A stretch of DNA of 40,245 bases from Actinomycetota bacterium (GTDB taxonomy: Bacteria > Actinomycetota > Acidimicrobiia > Acidimicrobiales > CADCSY01), in the NCBI GenBank assembly GCA_019348555.1, contig JAHWJH010000007.1:1-40245 (forward strand), in the 5' to 3' direction. The notes below the pieces were generated by a model, which did no database searches, was not told the DNA's origin, and saw only the letters and a list, made by a program, of their open reading frames with translations. The translations under genes were made by a program, and so were the position numbers. Below are positions 23,421 to 31,286 of the stretch, in pieces; positions within the stretch are counted from its first letter, which is position 1; the number at the start of each line of letters is the position of its first letter.

Positions 23421-25376
23421 ATGTCATCGCTGTGGTCCCGGCTCGAGCCCTTGCTGGCCCAGGTGCAGAAGCCGGCGCGCTACATCGGCTGCGAAGACGG
23501 TGCCCAGGTGGCCGAGCACGCTCCCCACAAGGTGGCGTGGCTGCTCACCTACCCCGACATCTACGAGATCGGGCTGCCCAACCAGGGCCTGCAGATCCTC
23601 TACGAGATCCTCAACGAGCGCCCGGACGCGGTAGCCGAGCGGGCGTATGCGCCCTGGGTCGACCTCGAGGCCCTGCTGCGGGCCCGGGGCGTGCCGCTGT
23701 TCTCGGTCGACACCCACCGACCTGCCGGTGACTTCGACATCCTGGCGTTCAACGTGTCGGCCGAGCTGGTCTACACCAACGTCCTCAACTGCATCGACCT
23801 CGCCGGAGTGCCGGTGCGCGCCGCTGCCCGCGGCCCCGAGCACCCGCTGGTGGCCGCCGGTGGCCACTGCACCTACAACCCCGAGCCCCTCGCCGACTTC
23901 GTCGACTTCTTCGTGCTCGGCGACGGCGAGGAAGTGGTGTCGGAGATCACCGAGCGGGTGGGGGAGTGGAAGGCCGGTGGGCGGGGCGCCGGCTCGAGGG
24001 AGCGCCTCCTGCACGACCTGGCCACGGTGCCCGGGGTCTACGTACCGTCGATGTACGAGGTCGCCTACGACGGTGCTCGTCTGGCCTCGGTCACCCCTCG
24101 GCACCCCGACGTTCCCGCCCGGGTGGAGAAGCGCACCATCGCCGACCTGGGCGAGTGGCCCTATCCCAAGCGCCAGCTCGTCCCCCTGACCGAGGTCGTC
24201 CACGACCGGCTCAACGTCGAGGTGTTCCGGGGTTGCACCCGGGGCTGTCGGTTCTGCCAGGCCGGCATGATCACCCGCCCGGTGCGCGAGCGACCCGAGG
24301 CCCAGGTGCGCCACATGGTGGCCGACGGGCTGCGCCGCACCGGCTACGACGAGGTGGCGCTCACCTCCCTGTCGACGGCCGACTTCAGCGGCATCGAGCG
24401 GGTGGTGGCCGACACCGTGTCCGACCCGGCCAACTGCGGCCAGGTGTCGGTGTCGTTGCCGTCGCTACGCGTCGACGCCTTCACCGTGGGCATCGCCGCC
24501 GAGCTGCAGAAGGCCCGTCGCACCGGCCTGACCTTCGCCCCCGAGGCCGGCACCTGGCGCATGCGCCGGGTGATCAACAAGCTCATCGCCGACGACGACC
24601 TCTACGGCGCCGTCGAGTCGGCCTACTCCCAGGGCTGGCGACGTATGAAGCTCTACTTCATGGTCGGCCTGCCCACCGAGACCGACGACGACACCCTCGG
24701 CATCGCCGAGCTGGCCCGGCGTTGCGTGGAGATCGGCCGCCGCCACACCAAGGGGGCGTCGGTGACGGTGTCGGCCGGCGGGTTCGTGCCCAAGCCGTTC
24801 ACCCCCTTCCAGTGGTTCGGCCAGAACACGGCCCGCGAGCTGCAGCGCAAGATGTGGTTGCTGCGCGACGACCTTCGACGCAGCCATGGCGTGGCGTTCA
24901 AGTGGCACGATCCCAAGGCCACCGTGGTGGAAGGCATCGCCAGCCGGGGCGACCGGCGCCTGGGTGCGGTCATCGAGCAGGTGTGGCGCAACGGCGGCAC
25001 CTTCCAGGAGTGGTCGGAGCACTTCGACCTCGCCTTGTGGGAAGACGCCATGGCCGCTGCCGGGTTGAGCGTCGACGATGTCGTCTACCGCCACAGGGAG
25101 CGCGACGAGGTGTTGGCCTGGGACCACCTCTCGGCCGGTCTTCACAAGGACTTCCTGTGGCAGGACTGGCGCGACGCGCTCGACGAGGTCGGCCTCGAAG
25201 ACTGCCGCTGGACTCCCTGCTACGACTGCGGGGCCTGCACCGGCTACAGCATCGAGCACGTGGTGGCCTCGGCCCGCCCACCGGCGGGCGGCAGCCAGGG
25301 CACCGGCCAGGGCCTCACGCTGGCGCCCGTGCCGGTGCACCTCGGGCCGCGACCATCGGCCAGGGCGGTCTCCTGA
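23421..25376 (+). CDS. B12-binding-type radical SAM protein (TIGR03960 family)
   Basis: 651 residues. The N-terminal 200 residues resemble the degraded B12-binding-like domain of this family (LTYPDIYEIGLPNQGLQILY near the start). The radical SAM core begins with EVFRGCTRGCRFCQAG, which gives the cluster ligands Cys272, Cys276 and Cys279, and continues through SLSTADFSG, SLPSLRVDAF and TFAPEAGTWRMR. A C-terminal CYDCGAC group may bind another metal. Members of this family are almost always followed by a DUF2344 protein, as here at 25465. Function is unknown; a link to RNA or translation is suggested by linkage to RNase E/G and L21/L27. Confidence 0.92.
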   Translation: MSSLWSRLEPLLAQVQKPARYIGCEDGAQVAEHAPHKVAWLLTYPDIYEIGLPNQGLQILYEILNERPDAVAERAYAPWVDLEALLRARGVPLFSVDTHRPAGDFDILAFNVSAELVYTNVLNCIDLAGVPVRAAARGPEHPLVAAGGHCTYNPEPLADFVDFFVLGDGEEVVSEITERVGEWKAGGRGAGSRERLLHDLATVPGVYVPSMYEVAYDGARLASVTPRHPDVPARVEKRTIADLGEWPYPKRQLVPLTEVVHDRLNVEVFRGCTRGCRFCQAGMITRPVRERPEAQVRHMVADGLRRTGYDEVALTSLSTADFSGIERVVADTVSDPANCGQVSVSLPSLRVDAFTVGIAAELQKARRTGLTFAPEAGTWRMRRVINKLIADDDLYGAVESAYSQGWRRMKLYFMVGLPTETDDDTLGIAELARRCVEIGRRHTKGASVTVSAGGFVPKPFTPFQWFGQNTARELQRKMWLLRDDLRRSHGVAFKWHDPKATVVEGIASRGDRRLGAVIEQVWRNGGTFQEWSEHFDLALWEDAMAAAGLSVDDVVYRHRERDEVLAWDHLSAGLHKDFLWQDWRDALDEVGLEDCRWTPCYDCGACTGYSIEHVVASARPPAGGSQGTGQGLTLAPVPVHLGPRPSARAVS

Positions 25377-25420
25377 TGCGAATGCTGCCCGATTCGTGGG
25401 CACTTGGAGCGGCTGAGCCG

Positions 25421-25456
25421 CCTCGAGCGTCCACAAATGGACGAGACGCTCGGAGG
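25421..25456 (+). promoter_or_regulatory. Stem-loop that could hide the ribosome site of the DUF2344 gene
   Basis: CCTC-GAGCG-TCCA at 25421-25433 can pair with TGGA (25438-25441), CGCTC (25447-25451) and GAGG (25453-25456) around a CAAA loop, with small bulges. GAGG is part of the ribosome site GGAGGG of the GTG at 25465, 7 bases downstream. There is no U-tract, so a terminator is unlikely. Translational control by occlusion is possible. Confidence 0.4.
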
Positions 25457-25464
25457 GCGGCCTC

Positions 25465-26307
25465 GTGAGGGTTCGGCTGCGCTTCGCCAAGCGGGGAAAG
25501 GTGCGCTTCACCAGCCACCGCGACGTCGTACGGCTCTGGGAACGGGCCCTGCGTCGAGCCGTGCTTCCGGTGGCCTACAGCGCCGGCTTTCGCCCTCGGC
25601 CCAAGCTGTCGTTCGGGCTGGCGTTGTCGACCGGTCACGAGTCGGTGGCCGAGTACCTCGACGTCGAGCTCGTCGAGGCGGTCGACGCCTCGGAGGTAGA
25701 TGAGCTTCCCTGGCGTCTGTCGAGCGAGCTGCCGACCGGGATCGACGTGGTCGCCGCCGCCTTGGTCGAGCCCGGCCATCCGTCGCTCCAGGAGCAGGTG
25801 CTCACCTGCAGCTGGCGCATCGAGGCGCTTCACCTCGAGCCCGGCCACGCCGCGCAACTCGTCGACGCTGCGCTCGCCGCCGACGAACTGGTGATCACCC
25901 GGTCTCGCAAGGGCCGGGAGGTGACCGACGATCTACGCCCGGCCGTGCGGTCGGTTGCAGTCGTCGGGCCCACCGGCGACGGCACCGAGCTCGACGCCGA
26001 GTTGGCGGTGCACCCCCGCAGCGTGCGTCCCGCCGAGTTGCTGGTGGCGCTCGCCCCCGGCCTCGTCGAGGGTCGGGTGCTGCGCAGCGCCCAATGGATC
26101 TGGAGCGACGGTGTCAGGGCCGAGCCGCTGGACGCGGCCGTCGAGCTCGGCGCCAGTCGCTCACCGCTCGCCGAGGCGAGCGTCACCCGAAGGGACCAAC
26201 CCGATGTCCGACCCCGCATCCGAGGGGGCGAGGGCTTCCCCGCCCCCGACCGAGAGCCTCGCTTCGCCACCGCCTCTCCAGGACGGCACACCGGCTCGTC
26301 GCCCTGA
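25465..26307 (+). CDS. DUF2344 / TIGR03936 radical-SAM-associated protein
   Basis: 280 residues. The N-terminus VRLRFAKRGKVRFTSHRDVVRLWERALRRA and the following SAGFRPRPKLSFGLALSTG are diagnostic of the family that partners TIGR03960 radical SAM proteins, sometimes as a fusion. The GTG start has GGAGGG 7 bases upstream, inside a hairpin. The last 35 residues are Arg/Pro-rich, and the last 104 bases of the gene overlap the start of the RNase E/G gene in another frame. The biochemical role is not known. Confidence 0.88.
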   Translation: MRVRLRFAKRGKVRFTSHRDVVRLWERALRRAVLPVAYSAGFRPRPKLSFGLALSTGHESVAEYLDVELVEAVDASEVDELPWRLSSELPTGIDVVAAALVEPGHPSLQEQVLTCSWRIEALHLEPGHAAQLVDAALAADELVITRSRKGREVTDDLRPAVRSVAVVGPTGDGTELDAELAVHPRSVRPAELLVALAPGLVEGRVLRSAQWIWSDGVRAEPLDAAVELGASRSPLAEASVTRRDQPDVRPRIRGGEGFPAPDREPRFATASPGRHTGSSP

Positions 26308-27844
26308 GGCACTGCCAGACGAGCTCCCCGAGCCCCCGACCGAGAACCAGCCCTCGGCGGCGGCAGCGGAGCGCGCCCTGGTCCGCGGCCGCCCGAGGGT
26401 CGGTGACACCATGCCGGCGCCGGGCGGTGGGGCGCTCACCGGGGCACCAGCGCGCCGGCGGCGACGGGGCCGCCGTCCAGGCCCGATCGCCGGGGCGGCC
26501 AGCGTCCAGGTCCCTCCGTCGAGCGACACCGCGCTCGACGACGAGGCGCTGGCGCAGCGCAAGGGCCGCCAGCGCCACGGGCGCCCCGTGGGTCGCTACC
26601 TGATGTGCGTGCACGTCGGTCGTAAGGCCACGCAGATCGCCGTGCTCGAAGGCCGCCTGCTCATCGAGCACTACGTCGCTCACGACGACGAGGCCCAGAT
26701 CCACGGCAACGTCTACCTGGGTCGGGTGCAGAACGTGCTCCCCGGCATGGAAGCCGCCTTCGTCGACATCGGCACGCCCAAGAACGCTGTGCTGTACCGC
26801 AGCGACGTGCACCTCGGCACCTCCGGCGGCGACGATGCCGGCCCCCCGCCGCGGATCGAAGAGCTGCTGCGGCCCCGCCAGACCGTGCTGTGCCAGGTCA
26901 CCAAGAACCCCATCGGGCACAAGGGCGCCCGCCTCACCCAGGAGATCTCCCTGCCCGGGCGCTTCGTCGTACTGGTGCCGAACTCGTCGACCTACGGGAT
27001 CTCCAAGCGCCTCTTCGACGACGAGCGCAAGCGCCTGCGGGCCATCCTCGACCAGATCAAGCCCCAGGACCACGGGCTGATCGTGCGGACGGCGGCGTCG
27101 GGGGCGACCACAGGGGAGCTGCAGCGCGACGTCGGCCACCTGGTACGCCTCTGGGAGCGCATCGACGAGCAGGCCCGTCGAGCCCAGGCTCCGGTCTTGT
27201 TGCACCGCGAGCCCAACGTGGCGGTGCGGGTCATCCGCGAGGAGTTCAACCCGTCGTACCGAAGCGTGATGATCGACGACCCCTCGCTCTACGAGGAGGT
27301 GCACGGCTACGTGGCGTCGATCGCCCCGGAGCTGTCCGACCGCGTCGAGCTCTACGACGCCGCCGCCGAGCCCCTGCCGCTGTTCGAGCGCCACCGGGTG
27401 CACGAGCAGCTGCACAAAGCGCTCGACCGCAAGGTGTGGCTGCCGTCGGGTGGCTCATTGGTCATCGAGCGGACCGAAGCGCTCACCGTGATCGACGTGA
27501 ACACCGGTCGCAACGTGGGCCGCACCAACCTGGAGGAGACGGTGTACCGCAACAACCTCGAGGCGGCCGAGGAGATCGCCCGCCAGCTGCGCCTGCGCGA
27601 CGTGGGCGGGATCATCGTGATCGACTTCGTCGACATGGAGCTCAAGGGGAACCGGGACGACCTCATGCGGGTGTTCCGTGAGGCGCTGGCGCGCGACAAG
27701 ACCCGCACCCAGGTGTTCGAGGTGTCCGAGCTCGGCTTGGTGCAGATGACCCGCCGCCGCATCGGCGAAGGCCTGATCGAGGCGTTGTCGAGCACGTGCC
27801 CCACCTGTGACGGCCGAGGTGTGGTGTTCGACACCGACCCCTGA
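26204..27844 (+). CDS. rng: RNase E/G family endoribonuclease
   Basis: 546 residues from ATG 26204. About 125 N-terminal residues are Pro/Ala/Arg-rich and disordered-looking. The conserved catalytic core follows: an S1 domain (IHGNVYLGRVQNVLPGMEAAF), the 5'-sensor and RNase H-like region, and the DNase I-like subdomain. The Mg-binding pair Asp431 (VIDVNTGR) and Asp474 (IVIDFVDM) is spaced 43 apart, as in E. coli RNase E (303 and 346), and the zinc-link CPTC at 532-535 follows 58 residues later, also the E. coli spacing. It ends soon after the zinc-link, so the long C-terminal scaffold of E. coli RNase E is absent. It would process and degrade RNA in the cytoplasm. Confidence 0.95.
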   Translation: MSDPASEGARASPPPTESLASPPPLQDGTPARRPEALPDELPEPPTENQPSAAAAERALVRGRPRVGDTMPAPGGGALTGAPARRRRRGRRPGPIAGAASVQVPPSSDTALDDEALAQRKGRQRHGRPVGRYLMCVHVGRKATQIAVLEGRLLIEHYVAHDDEAQIHGNVYLGRVQNVLPGMEAAFVDIGTPKNAVLYRSDVHLGTSGGDDAGPPPRIEELLRPRQTVLCQVTKNPIGHKGARLTQEISLPGRFVVLVPNSSTYGISKRLFDDERKRLRAILDQIKPQDHGLIVRTAASGATTGELQRDVGHLVRLWERIDEQARRAQAPVLLHREPNVAVRVIREEFNPSYRSVMIDDPSLYEEVHGYVASIAPELSDRVELYDAAAEPLPLFERHRVHEQLHKALDRKVWLPSGGSLVIERTEALTVIDVNTGRNVGRTNLEETVYRNNLEAAEEIARQLRLRDVGGIIVIDFVDMELKGNRDDLMRVFREALARDKTRTQVFEVSELGLVQMTRRRIGEGLIEALSSTCPTCDGRGVVFDTDP

Positions 27845-27868
27845 CGCCCCTGGCGCGTCGGGAGCGGC

Positions 27869-28609
27869 CTACCCGGCCTCGTCGGGCACCCGCACCCGGT
27901 AGCCATCGGGCCGCTGCGCCGGGTCGAACGCCAGCGCCAGCAGGGAGGCGGCCACGTGGGCGGGGGAGTTGAACGCCTGGGTCCGGGCCAGCTCCAAGAA
28001 GCGTTCCACGGCGGGGAAGCGTTCGGGCTCACAGCGGCGGACGAGCGCCTGCATGTCGGTGTCGACCACGCCGGGGGAGAAGGCGTAGGCCCGCAGCCCG
28101 GCATCGGCCTCTTCCAGCCCGACCACCTCGGTCAGGCGGTCGACCGCGGCCTTGGAGGCGCAGTACGCGGCCCAGCCGGCGTAGCCGTGCTCGGCGGCAC
28201 CGGAGCTGAGGTTGACGAGGATCCCCTCGCCGGCTCGGGCACGGACGTGGCGAGCGTAGGCCTGCGTCCCGTGCACGACGCCCATGACGTTGACCGCCAG
28301 GTGGGTGGCGATGTCGTCGGCTGGGATGTCGCGCAGCGGGCCGATGGGATCGAGCACCCCGGCGTTGTTGACCCACACATCGATCGTGCCGAAGCGCGAC
28401 GCCACCTCGTCGGCGAACGCGTCGACCGCACGGGCGTCGGTCACGTCCACACTGGCGGCCACCACGTCGTCGCCCGAAGGCAGCACTGGACGACTGCGGG
28501 AGCACAGCCCCAGGCGCATGCCCCGGTCCGCGAAGTGCTCGGCCAGGCCCGCACCGATGCCGCGGCTGGCGCCGGTGATCACCGCCACCCGTCCCTCCAC
28601 CTCGACCAT
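27869..28609 (-). CDS. Short-chain dehydrogenase/reductase (classical SDR)
   Basis: 246 residues. Rossmann motif TGASRGIG at about 12-19, NNAG near 89, the catalytic Ser in LVNLSSG, and YxxxK as YCASK complete a classical SDR active site. SPGVVDTDM matches the usual segment after the active site. A strong ribosome site (GGGAGGG) precedes ATG 28609. It stands on the strand opposite to the RNase and ribosomal genes and separates rng from rplU, which are often adjacent. The cofactor is probably NADP(H), since an Arg follows the second Gly region (SRSRP); the substrate is unknown. Confidence 0.92.
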   Translation of the reverse strand: MVEVEGRVAVITGASRGIGAGLAEHFADRGMRLGLCSRSRPVLPSGDDVVAASVDVTDARAVDAFADEVASRFGTIDVWVNNAGVLDPIGPLRDIPADDIATHLAVNVMGVVHGTQAYARHVRARAGEGILVNLSSGAAEHGYAGWAAYCASKAAVDRLTEVVGLEEADAGLRAYAFSPGVVDTDMQALVRRCEPERFPAVERFLELARTQAFNSPAHVAASLLALAFDPAQRPDGYRVRVPDEAG

Positions 28610-28672
28610 CTGCCAACCCTCCCTGGCCGAACCCCGGCCTGTGGTGATGCGTCGATCCGACGGTAGCGGGGC

Positions 28673-28678
28673 TAGGGT
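28673..28678 (+). promoter_or_regulatory. Probable -10 element, leaderless type, for rplU
   Basis: TAGGGT lies 8 bases before the GTG of rplU and no ribosome site is present between them. This fits a leaderless message. The 77-base gap to the divergent SDR gene leaves little room for a structured leader. Confidence 0.45.
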
Positions 28679-28686
28679 TGACGCCC

Positions 28687-29001
28687 GTGTACGCCGTGAT
28701 CGCCACCGGAGGCAAGCAGGCCACAGTGGCCGAGGGGCAGCGCCTCGACATCGAGTTGCTGGGTGCCGAGATGGGTGCCGAGGTCAGCTTCACTCCCGTC
28801 CTGGTCGTCGATGGGGCCACCGTGGTGTCGGCGCCCGGCGACCTTGCCGGTGCCACCGTCGCCGCCCGGGTGGTGGGTGAGGCCAAGGGTCCCAAGATCA
28901 GAGGCTTCACCTACAAGAACAAGAGCAACCAGCGCAGGCACTGGGGCCACCGCCAGCACTACGCCACCATCGAGATCACCGGCATCACCAAGGGGGCTTG
29001 A
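28687..29001 (+). CDS. rplU: 50S ribosomal protein L21
   Basis: 104 residues, the normal length. The N-terminus (M)YAVIATGGKQATVAEGQ matches the canonical MYAVIKTGGKQ of L21, which fixes the start at GTG 28687 rather than the upstream in-frame TTG. The C-terminus carries KGPKIRGFTYKNKSNQRRHWGHRQ, the basic 23S-rRNA-binding tail. It is followed 3 bases later by rpmA, the universal order. L21 is an early-assembling protein of the large subunit. Confidence 0.98.
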   Translation: MYAVIATGGKQATVAEGQRLDIELLGAEMGAEVSFTPVLVVDGATVVSAPGDLAGATVAARVVGEAKGPKIRGFTYKNKSNQRRHWGHRQHYATIEITGITKGA

Positions 29002-29004
29002 GTC

Positions 29005-29277
29005 ATGTCGAAGACCAAGGGTGGGGGCTCCACCCGCAACGGCCGCGACTCTCCCGGGCAGCGCCTGGGTGTGAAGATCTACGACGGCCAGGCAGTCAAG
29101 GCCGGCGCCATCCTCGTGCGACAGCGAGGGACCCGCTTCCACCCCGGCGACAACGTCGGCCGCGGCAGCGACGACACCCTGTTCGCCACCGCCGCCGGCC
29201 AGGTGAAGTACGGGGCCCGCAAGGGGCGCAAGCTGGTCGACGTGCTCCCGGGCGCCCCGAGCAGCACGGACTCCTAG
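29005..29277 (+). CDS. rpmA: 50S ribosomal protein L27
   Basis: 90 residues. [22 protein letters not shown] and [25 protein letters not shown] are the classical L27 blocks; the flexible N-terminus reaches the peptidyl-transferase centre. It has no cleavable N-terminal extension of the Firmicutes type. In many bacteria obgE follows, but here the next gene is a convergent beta-helix protein only 5 bases away, so the housekeeping block has been interrupted. Confidence 0.98.
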   Translation: MSKTKGGGSTRNGRDSPGQRLGVKIYDGQAVKAGAILVRQRGTRFHPGDNVGRGSDDTLFATAAGQVKYGARKGRKLVDVLPGAPSSTDS

Positions 29278-29282
29278 CCCGG

Positions 29283-31286
29283 TCAGGCCCGGTTCCACAC
29301 CTCGGCCGGGATCGGGCTGGGCAGGTCACGGCGCTCCCGCTTCCAGCGGACCAGCTCGAGCAGCACGGCCACGAGGATTGCGCTTACTCCGACGAGGGGC
29401 AGCCACGGGTCCTGCCGTCGGGCGACGGGGTCGGCGGGTGCGGGGACGAGCGTGGAGTTGTCGACGGTGACCAGCCCACCGGGATCGACCCGTAGGGCCT
29501 GGAGCGAGGCATTGACGTCCACCTGCTCCAGCCGGGCGATTCCCGTGCTGGCCACCGTCACCCCACGTTCGACCTCGGAGATCCGCACACCCCACAGTTG
29601 TGCGGTGGTGCGGATGTCGATGCCCCGGGCCGCTCCGCGAATCTCGTCGCCGCGAACGACGCTGCGGGGAGCATCGAGCTTCATGCCGGTCTCGATGCTG
29701 TCGACGATGGTGTTCCCGGTGATCTGGAGGTCGCTGGCGCCACCGTACGCCTGCAAACCGGTGTGGTTCCCCTCCATGCGATTGGCCGAGATGGTGTTGC
29801 CGCTGCTGGCCAGGTTGTTGACCCGCACGCCCACCCGGTTGCGGCGTATGACGTTGTCGACCACCACGTTGTCGGCCGACCCGAGCACGACGATCCCGTC
29901 GCCGGCGTTGTCCTCCACGAGGTTGTTCTCGACCCGGTTGCGGTTCGACTCGAAGTCGAGCACGATGCCGCTGCCGTCGTTGTCGTGGGCGTGGTTGTTG
30001 CGGAACACGCTGTCGACCACGAAGCGGGAGACGATGAAGCCGTGGTTCCCGTTGCCGTAGGCCTCGTTGTCCTCGATCACCAGCCGGGTGCTGTAGTCGT
30101 GGGGGTCGAAGCCGTAGGCAAGATTGTCGCGGAACAGGTTGCCCCGGAAGACGATGTCGGCCGCGTCGTAGGTGAAGACGCCGAAGAGGTTGTGATGGAA
30201 GTCCGAGTTGATGGCCGACCCGGTGATCCCGTCCTGGCGCCACGACACGCCATAGGCACCACCCGAGCGGTCGGAGCCCAGGTACGACATCTCGGAGTCG
30301 ACGATGTCGAGGCGCCCCCCGAGGTCGTAGAGCACGAATGGCCGTCCGTCGGACAGCTCCTCGTCGGGGCCTCCACGTTCGGTGTTCCACGAGGTGACGC
30401 TGACCCCCTCGAAGCGAGCGGTGGCCCCTCGGCCGCCGAGGAACACGTCGGGGCGGTCGAGCAGCCGCACAAGGCGGACGCCGGGCGCAGCGAAGACCAT
30501 CGAGGTGCCCGCCTCCTGGACGATGGCGGTCGCCACCTCGAACACTCCGGGCTCCACCTCGTCGATCCACGCCGGGTCGTTCACCACTCGGGCGAGGCGC
30601 TCGAAGGGGATGGGTCCAGCCGAGGCCGGCAGTGCCAGGCGCCGGACCAGCCGGCCCTCCTGGATCATCTCGATCCGGCCGGGCGCCACCACCATCGCCC
30701 GGGACTCCGGCGCCCGGGGGCAGGGGTACTTCACCACCCGGAACGGGCTGTAGGCGGCCAGCTGGCGGGTCGGATCGGTGCCGTGGTAGGCCGCCTCCTC
30801 TCCGCCGCGGTCGAGGGCGCAGGTGTCCTCCGGGACGATGGGAGCTGGGAACTCCGGTGCCGGCGGGGTGACCGCTGGTGCCTGGGCCACGACCGGCGGG
30901 GCGCTGGCGGTGCGCCGGACCGGAGACCTCCGGACGGCGGTCTCCGGTGCCGGGCGCACCACCACGATGCGAGGGCCGGTTTCCACCAGCGTCTCGGGCG
31001 CAGCTCGGGCGGGAGCGACGGGCTCGACGGCCTCCCGTGAGGGGGCGACGGGCACCGGTGCGGCCGGCACCGGTGCCGGCTCAGGTGCCGATGCCGTCGG
31101 CGGAGGGGTCGTCGGCGGCGTAGTGGTGGCCGGCGTTGTGGTGGTCGGCTGGGTCGTCGCCTCCTGGGGACGTCTGCGGTCGCGGGAGGGGTCCTCGCCG
31201 TCGACCTGCGCGCCGGCGGGAGCGGACAGCGGCAACACCAAGGCGACCGCCGCCGCCATCATCGCCCGGCGGCTGCGGAGCGCCAT
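29283..31286 (-). CDS. Membrane-anchored AlgG-like beta-helix protein, probable C5-epimerase, copy 2
   Basis: 667 residues. A signal peptide (RSRRAMMAAAVALVLPLSAPAGA) is followed by a Pro/Thr/Val-rich stalk of about 120 residues and an exported region starting near CALDRGG. The parallel beta-helix contains DPHD at residues 394-397 followed by NHGFIVSRF, then a run of turns such as GIVLDFESNRNRVENNL and DGIVVLGSADNVV. That order matches AlgG mannuronan C5-epimerases, in which the His of DPHD is the proposed catalytic base. A final membrane span at about 628-647 and a basic cytoplasmic tail anchor it outside the cell. It is the last gene of the operon; its ATG overlaps the upstream stop as TGATG. 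The activity is inferred; the polymer could be mannuronan or another uronan. Confidence 0.82.
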   Translation of the reverse strand: MALRSRRAMMAAAVALVLPLSAPAGAQVDGEDPSRDRRRPQEATTQPTTTTPATTTPPTTPPPTASAPEPAPVPAAPVPVAPSREAVEPVAPARAAPETLVETGPRIVVVRPAPETAVRRSPVRRTASAPPVVAQAPAVTPPAPEFPAPIVPEDTCALDRGGEEAAYHGTDPTRQLAAYSPFRVVKYPCPRAPESRAMVVAPGRIEMIQEGRLVRRLALPASAGPIPFERLARVVNDPAWIDEVEPGVFEVATAIVQEAGTSMVFAAPGVRLVRLLDRPDVFLGGRGATARFEGVSVTSWNTERGGPDEELSDGRPFVLYDLGGRLDIVDSEMSYLGSDRSGGAYGVSWRQDGITGSAINSDFHHNLFGVFTYDAADIVFRGNLFRDNLAYGFDPHDYSTRLVIEDNEAYGNGNHGFIVSRFVVDSVFRNNHAHDNDGSGIVLDFESNRNRVENNLVEDNAGDGIVVLGSADNVVVDNVIRRNRVGVRVNNLASSGNTISANRMEGNHTGLQAYGGASDLQITGNTIVDSIETGMKLDAPRSVVRGDEIRGAARGIDIRTTAQLWGVRISEVERGVTVASTGIARLEQVDVNASLQALRVDPGGLVTVDNSTLVPAPADPVARRQDPWLPLVGVSAILVAVLLELVRWKRERRDLPSPIPAEVWNRA

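Noticed and set aside
23966-25468. 500-codon open frame on the plus strand
   Set aside because: A second frame of the radical SAM gene; Arg/Gly/Pro-rich shadow.
26183-27415. 410-codon open frame on the minus strand
   Set aside because: Antisense to the RNase E/G gene, whose active site is complete.
28610-28686. L21 autoregulatory leader RNA
   Set aside because: The -10 box is 8 bases from the start codon, so there is hardly any leader in which such a structure could form.
29326-30570. 414-codon open frame on the minus strand
   Set aside because: Out-of-frame copy of the epimerase-like gene, made of Arg/Gln/Pro-rich nonsense.
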